Source of the DNA: Thermoplasmata archaeon
Lineage (GTDB): Archaea > Thermoplasmatota > Thermoplasmata > Thermoplasmatales > B87-G9
Length of the DNA stretch: 13,809 nt
Direction of reading: 5' to 3'
Assembly: GCA_003649695.1 (NCBI GenBank)
Contig: QMSR01000014.1
Span: forward strand, 1-13,809
Each line of letters begins with the position of its first letter. Position 1 is the stretch's first letter. The position numbers were made by a program, and so were the translations under genes. The notes under the pieces were generated by a model. The model ran no database searches and was not told where the DNA came from. It saw only the letters and a program-made list of their open reading frames with translations. Below are positions 11,298 to 13,809 of this stretch, piece by piece.

Positions 11298-13416
11298 AGT
11301 GGTAGGCTATCTGACCCACGGCGATGCCCGCATCACCCGGTGGCACCGTGCTGTGCACGATGAGGTCGGGAATCCTCTTTTTCATATACTCCACGATTGG
11401 GACGTTGTAGGCGACTCCGCCTGTCACGCCTATCCTCATCCCCTCGTCCAGCGCGATCTCCAGCAGTCCGTCCAGCGCCGCCTTTACGGCACCCGCAGCA
11501 CTTCCCCCCTCGGACACGTACTCCATGATGGGTCTGAGCTCGACAACCTTTCTCCCGCCGGCATACCCTATCTCCGGCTCCGGCCCCGAATCCCACCTTT
11601 CCTCCAGCAGGAGGCGCTCAAGCTTCATTGCCGGCTCCCCTTCGTATGTCCTCTCGTCGCAGACACCGTAGAGGAATGAGAGGGCGTCGAGGAACCGGCC
11701 CATGGAGGTGGACCTGGGGGCGAGCTTTAGGGCTCTGTCCCAGAGCTCCGGGTACTCGAAGGGGGGCTCGAGGCCGGCCGCCCTGAAGAGCCCAAAAGCG
11801 GTCCTCTTGGGGTATCTGACGGCCAGGTCGCCGCCGACCAAGGGGAATTCAGAGAGGGAACCTATGCGCTGAAATCTTCCGTTTTCGACCTTGATCACCT
11901 CTCCACCCCAGGCGGCGCCGTCGAGGCCGTATCCGGTGCCGTCCATGGCGATTATCACGCCTTCCTCGACGCCCGTCTCGGCGAGCAGGGCCGCCGCGTG
12001 GGCGAAGTGGTGCTGGACCCCGATGGCCTCCACTTCCAGCCTCTCGGCGAGTCTCCGGGCCACCATCCTGCTGTTGTACCTCGGATGTAGGTCCATGAGG
12101 ACGCACTCTGGGTTTCCGGCACCGGCCATCTCCATTAGGCGGGTGATCGCCCCCTCGAGGAATCGGAGGGTTTCCGGGTTATCGCAATCCCCAATGTGCT
12201 GGGTGGCGTAAACCCTGCCTTTCCACGAGACGGCACCGACGTTGTTCAGCTCAGCCCCCACAGCAATGCAGTTACCCTGCACCCGGAAGGGGAGAGGTCG
12301 GGGAACGAACCCCCTGGACCTCCTCACGAAGGCCGTTTTCCCCCCCACGATCTTGACCAGAGAGTCGTCCACCCTGTTGGCGATGTCGAGGTCGTGGAGG
12401 AGGTAGAAATCAGCCTTCATCTTGAGGGCATCTTCGTTTTTGATCACCATTGGCAGGCCTGGAGGGTTGGCGGAGGTCATGATGAGGGCGTCTTCGGTGA
12501 AGTGATGGAACAGGACGTGATGCGCGGCTGAGTAGGGGAGGTAGGCCCCGATGTAGGGCAACCCTGGGGCTATCTCCTCGAGGGCTCCCCGGTCCCTCCT
12601 CCTCAGCAGGACGATGGGCCTCTCCCTGGAGAGGAGGATCCGTCTCTCCTCCTCCGAGATTTTCGCGTATTTCTCCAGGGTCCTCAGATCCCGGAACATC
12701 ACCGCGAACGGCTTTTGCTTCCTGCCCAAGAGGATCCTCAGCCTCCTGGCCTCCGAGATCCTAGCGATCACGTGCATGCCGCCCCAGGACTTCATGATGC
12801 CTATGGAACCCCCTTCCAGCATCTTTGCCGCAATCTCGAACGGGTTTCCGTGAACCTCCAGACCGTTTCTGTCAAGCAGGAAGTATCTAGGTCCCTGACC
12901 TGGGCAGCTGATCGCCTGGTGGTGGAACCTTCTGCTGTTGGGGTCCGTAAACTCCCTGAGGCATTTGCCCTCTAGGGGGAACACTCCCATGGTGGTGTTC
13001 GCCCTGTCGTAGGGTACTCTCAGGGTTATGGAGAATCTGGGACCGCAGTTGGTGCAGGAATTGAAGGGATAGAGATATCTCTCGTGGTTTGGGTCGAACA
13101 GCTCCTTCAGGCACTCGTCACATATGGCGAGGTCCGGGGGAATTGGGATCATCCCTGGCTCCCCGCCGCTCTCCAGGATGACGAAGTCCCGGTACTCGCA
13201 CTCCCCGGGCAATATTTCGTAACCTTCCACTTTCGCGGGCGGCCTCAGCTCCCTCACCAGGAGGTCGAGGAACTCTCGGGCGTCGCCGTTTATGCAGATC
13301 TCCACCATTCCCCCGAGGTTCCTCACGTAGCCCCTGAGGCCCAGCCTCTTAGCCAGCCTGTAGACGGTGGGCCTGAAACCGACGCCCTGGACGACCCCCC
13401 AGATCCTTATGATCAT
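11281..13416 (-). CDS. hypF: [NiFe]-hydrogenase maturation carbamoyltransferase HypF
   Basis: Uses carbamoyl phosphate and ATP to make a carbamoyl group that it passes to the C-terminal cysteine of HypE, the source of the cyanide ligands of [NiFe]-hydrogenase. The 711 aa product holds every domain in order: acylphosphatase (GVVQGVGFRPTVYRL, 7-21), zinc-finger region (about 99-176), YrdC-like domain (GGSIGIMKSWGGMHV 202-216, KPFAVM 235-240, TSANPPGLP 314-322), and the Kae1-like ATPase domain (HHFAHAA 469-475, DGTGYGLDGAAWGGE 492-506, TGGVAYN, PPGDAGIAVGQ). The first zinc finger is intact (Cys99, 102, 121, 124). The second keeps Cys152 and Cys171, but the expected partners are Glu149 and Gln174. 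It is divergent from hypE. The 3' end overlaps the MFS gene by 17 bases. Confidence 0.96.
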   Translation of the reverse strand: MIIRIWGVVQGVGFRPTVYRLAKRLGLRGYVRNLGGMVEICINGDAREFLDLLVRELRPPAKVEGYEILPGECEYRDFVILESGGEPGMIPIPPDLAICDECLKELFDPNHERYLYPFNSCTNCGPRFSITLRVPYDRANTTMGVFPLEGKCLREFTDPNSRRFHHQAISCPGQGPRYFLLDRNGLEVHGNPFEIAAKMLEGGSIGIMKSWGGMHVIARISEARRLRILLGRKQKPFAVMFRDLRTLEKYAKISEEERRILLSRERPIVLLRRRDRGALEEIAPGLPYIGAYLPYSAAHHVLFHHFTEDALIMTSANPPGLPMVIKNEDALKMKADFYLLHDLDIANRVDDSLVKIVGGKTAFVRRSRGFVPRPLPFRVQGNCIAVGAELNNVGAVSWKGRVYATQHIGDCDNPETLRFLEGAITRLMEMAGAGNPECVLMDLHPRYNSRMVARRLAERLEVEAIGVQHHFAHAAALLAETGVEEGVIIAMDGTGYGLDGAAWGGEVIKVENGRFQRIGSLSEFPLVGGDLAVRYPKRTAFGLFRAAGLEPPFEYPELWDRALKLAPRSTSMGRFLDALSFLYGVCDERTYEGEPAMKLERLLLEERWDSGPEPEIGYAGGRKVVELRPIMEYVSEGGSAAGAVKAALDGLLEIALDEGMRIGVTGGVAYNVPIVEYMKKRIPDLIVHSTVPPGDAGIAVGQIAYHSISSR

Positions 13417-13431
13417 CCGGGACCAAATCCC

Positions 13432-13440
13432 TCTTAATAC
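13432..13440. promoter_or_regulatory. Probable shared promoter of hypF and hypE
   Basis: TCTTAATAC lies midway in the 43-base gap between the divergent genes. Its TTAATA core is centred about 23 nt before the hypE GTG (13460) and about 21 nt before the hypF ATG (13416). The distance is slightly short for hypF. No Shine-Dalgarno site precedes either gene. Confidence 0.45.
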
Positions 13441-13459
13441 CTATGAGGGCTGCACCACC

Positions 13460-13809
13460 GTGAAGCTAAACCTGAGGCACGGCGGCGGTGGCTCAGAGAT
13501 GGAGAAGCTCATAAGGTCCCTGCTTCCCCAGCTCCACGGCGTGGGGGAGGGTGAGGTGCCGCTGAGGTGGCTCGAGGATGCGTCCGTGGTCGGCGGCGTC
13601 GCACTGACGATAGACTCCTACACGGTGAGGCCCATATTCTTCCCCGGCGGGGACCTGGGGAGGCTCTCCGTGTGCGGCACCGTAAACGACCTCTCGGTCA
13701 TGGGGGCCGAGCCCAGGGCCCTGGCCATATCCCTCGTGGCCGAGGAGGGTTTGGACTCGGACGTCCTTGATGCGGTCTTCGCGAGCGCTGGTGATGCCGC
13801 CAGGGAGGC
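13460..13809 (+). CDS. hypE: Hydrogenase maturation protein HypE, 3' part outside the window
   Basis: PurM-like ATP-dependent dehydratase that converts the thiocarboxamide placed on its C-terminal cysteine by HypF into a thiocyanate, which it delivers to the HypC-HypD complex for the hydrogenase iron. The visible 116 codons give LRHGGGGSEMEKLIRSLLP (the HGSGG-type motif at the N-terminus), VALTIDSYTVRPIFFPGGD and LGRLSVCGTVNDLSVMGAEP, the ATP- and metal-binding core of the family, then ALAISLVAEEGL. The catalytic C-terminal cysteine lies beyond the window end. The start is a GTG at 13460 that sits about 23 nt behind a TATA-like box and gives the usual family N-terminus. It is divergent from hypF, its enzymatic partner. 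Confidence 0.94.
   Translation, partial: MKLNLRHGGGGSEMEKLIRSLLPQLHGVGEGEVPLRWLEDASVVGGVALTIDSYTVRPIFFPGGDLGRLSVCGTVNDLSVMGAEPRALAISLVAEEGLDSDVLDAVFASAGDAARE

Noticed and set aside
1..13809. CRISPR arrays, insertion sequences or rRNA genes
   Set aside because: No regularly spaced repeats, no transposase motifs in any intact gene and no rRNA sequence were seen.

Overview
The window looks like chromosomal DNA of a GC-rich, probably thermophilic archaeon. The evidence is a Cbf5 pseudouridine synthase next to cytidylate kinase (a common archaeal pairing), a Nob1 endonuclease, a ThiD-ThiN fusion, a Thi4-type thiazole synthase and heavy AGG arginine codon use. Most transcription starts look leaderless, with a TATA-like box 24-27 nt before the start codon, while genes inside operons use Shine-Dalgarno sites or stop/start overlaps. 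GTG and TTG starts are very common. I cannot place the lineage more closely than a thermophilic archaeon, perhaps in the Thermoproteota/Korarchaeota sphere.

Layout. 1-1454 (+): the 3' part of cytidylate kinase, overlapping cbf5. 1455-1826 (-): a compact RlmH-like SPOUT methyltransferase that ends back to back with cbf5. 1862-2797 (+): thioredoxin reductase. 2830-2906 (+): tRNA-Arg(UCU) with encoded CCA. 2907-about 3320: a low-GC stretch without a confident gene, perhaps decayed coding DNA. 3351-6419 (+): an iron-uptake locus with a plain FeoA, then under its own promoter a Cys-bearing FeoA variant, FeoB and a small unknown membrane protein; a tandem palindromic operator candidate lies between the two feoA genes. 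6388-8498 (-): a thiamine operon (Thi4, then ThiD-ThiN). 8557-9614 (+): Nob1 with an unusual acidic N-terminus, then an O6-alkylguanine-DNA alkyltransferase. 9562-10077 (-): a helical-repeat protein of unknown function. 10128-11297 (+): an MFS transporter. 11281-13416 (-): HypF, and 13460 to the window end (+): the 5' part of HypE, facing away from each other around a probable shared promoter.

How the genes work together. HypF and HypE make the cyanide ligands of [NiFe]-hydrogenase, which implies that hydrogenases are encoded elsewhere. Feo uptake of Fe(II), the hydrogenase-maturation genes and a Cys-free (hence presumably sulfide-using) Thi4 all fit an anaerobic, iron- and sulfide-rich habitat. 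Cbf5, RlmH and Nob1 serve rRNA modification and processing. Gene packing is tight: three convergent pairs overlap at their 3' ends and a fourth abuts through a shared TGATCA.

The observations most worth following are the FeoA variant with a C-x2-C-x5-C insertion plus its palindromic operator, HypF with half of its second zinc-finger cysteines missing, Nob1 with an acidic leader, and a single TATA box placed symmetrically between two leaderless divergent genes. I did not find a clearly new multi-gene system.
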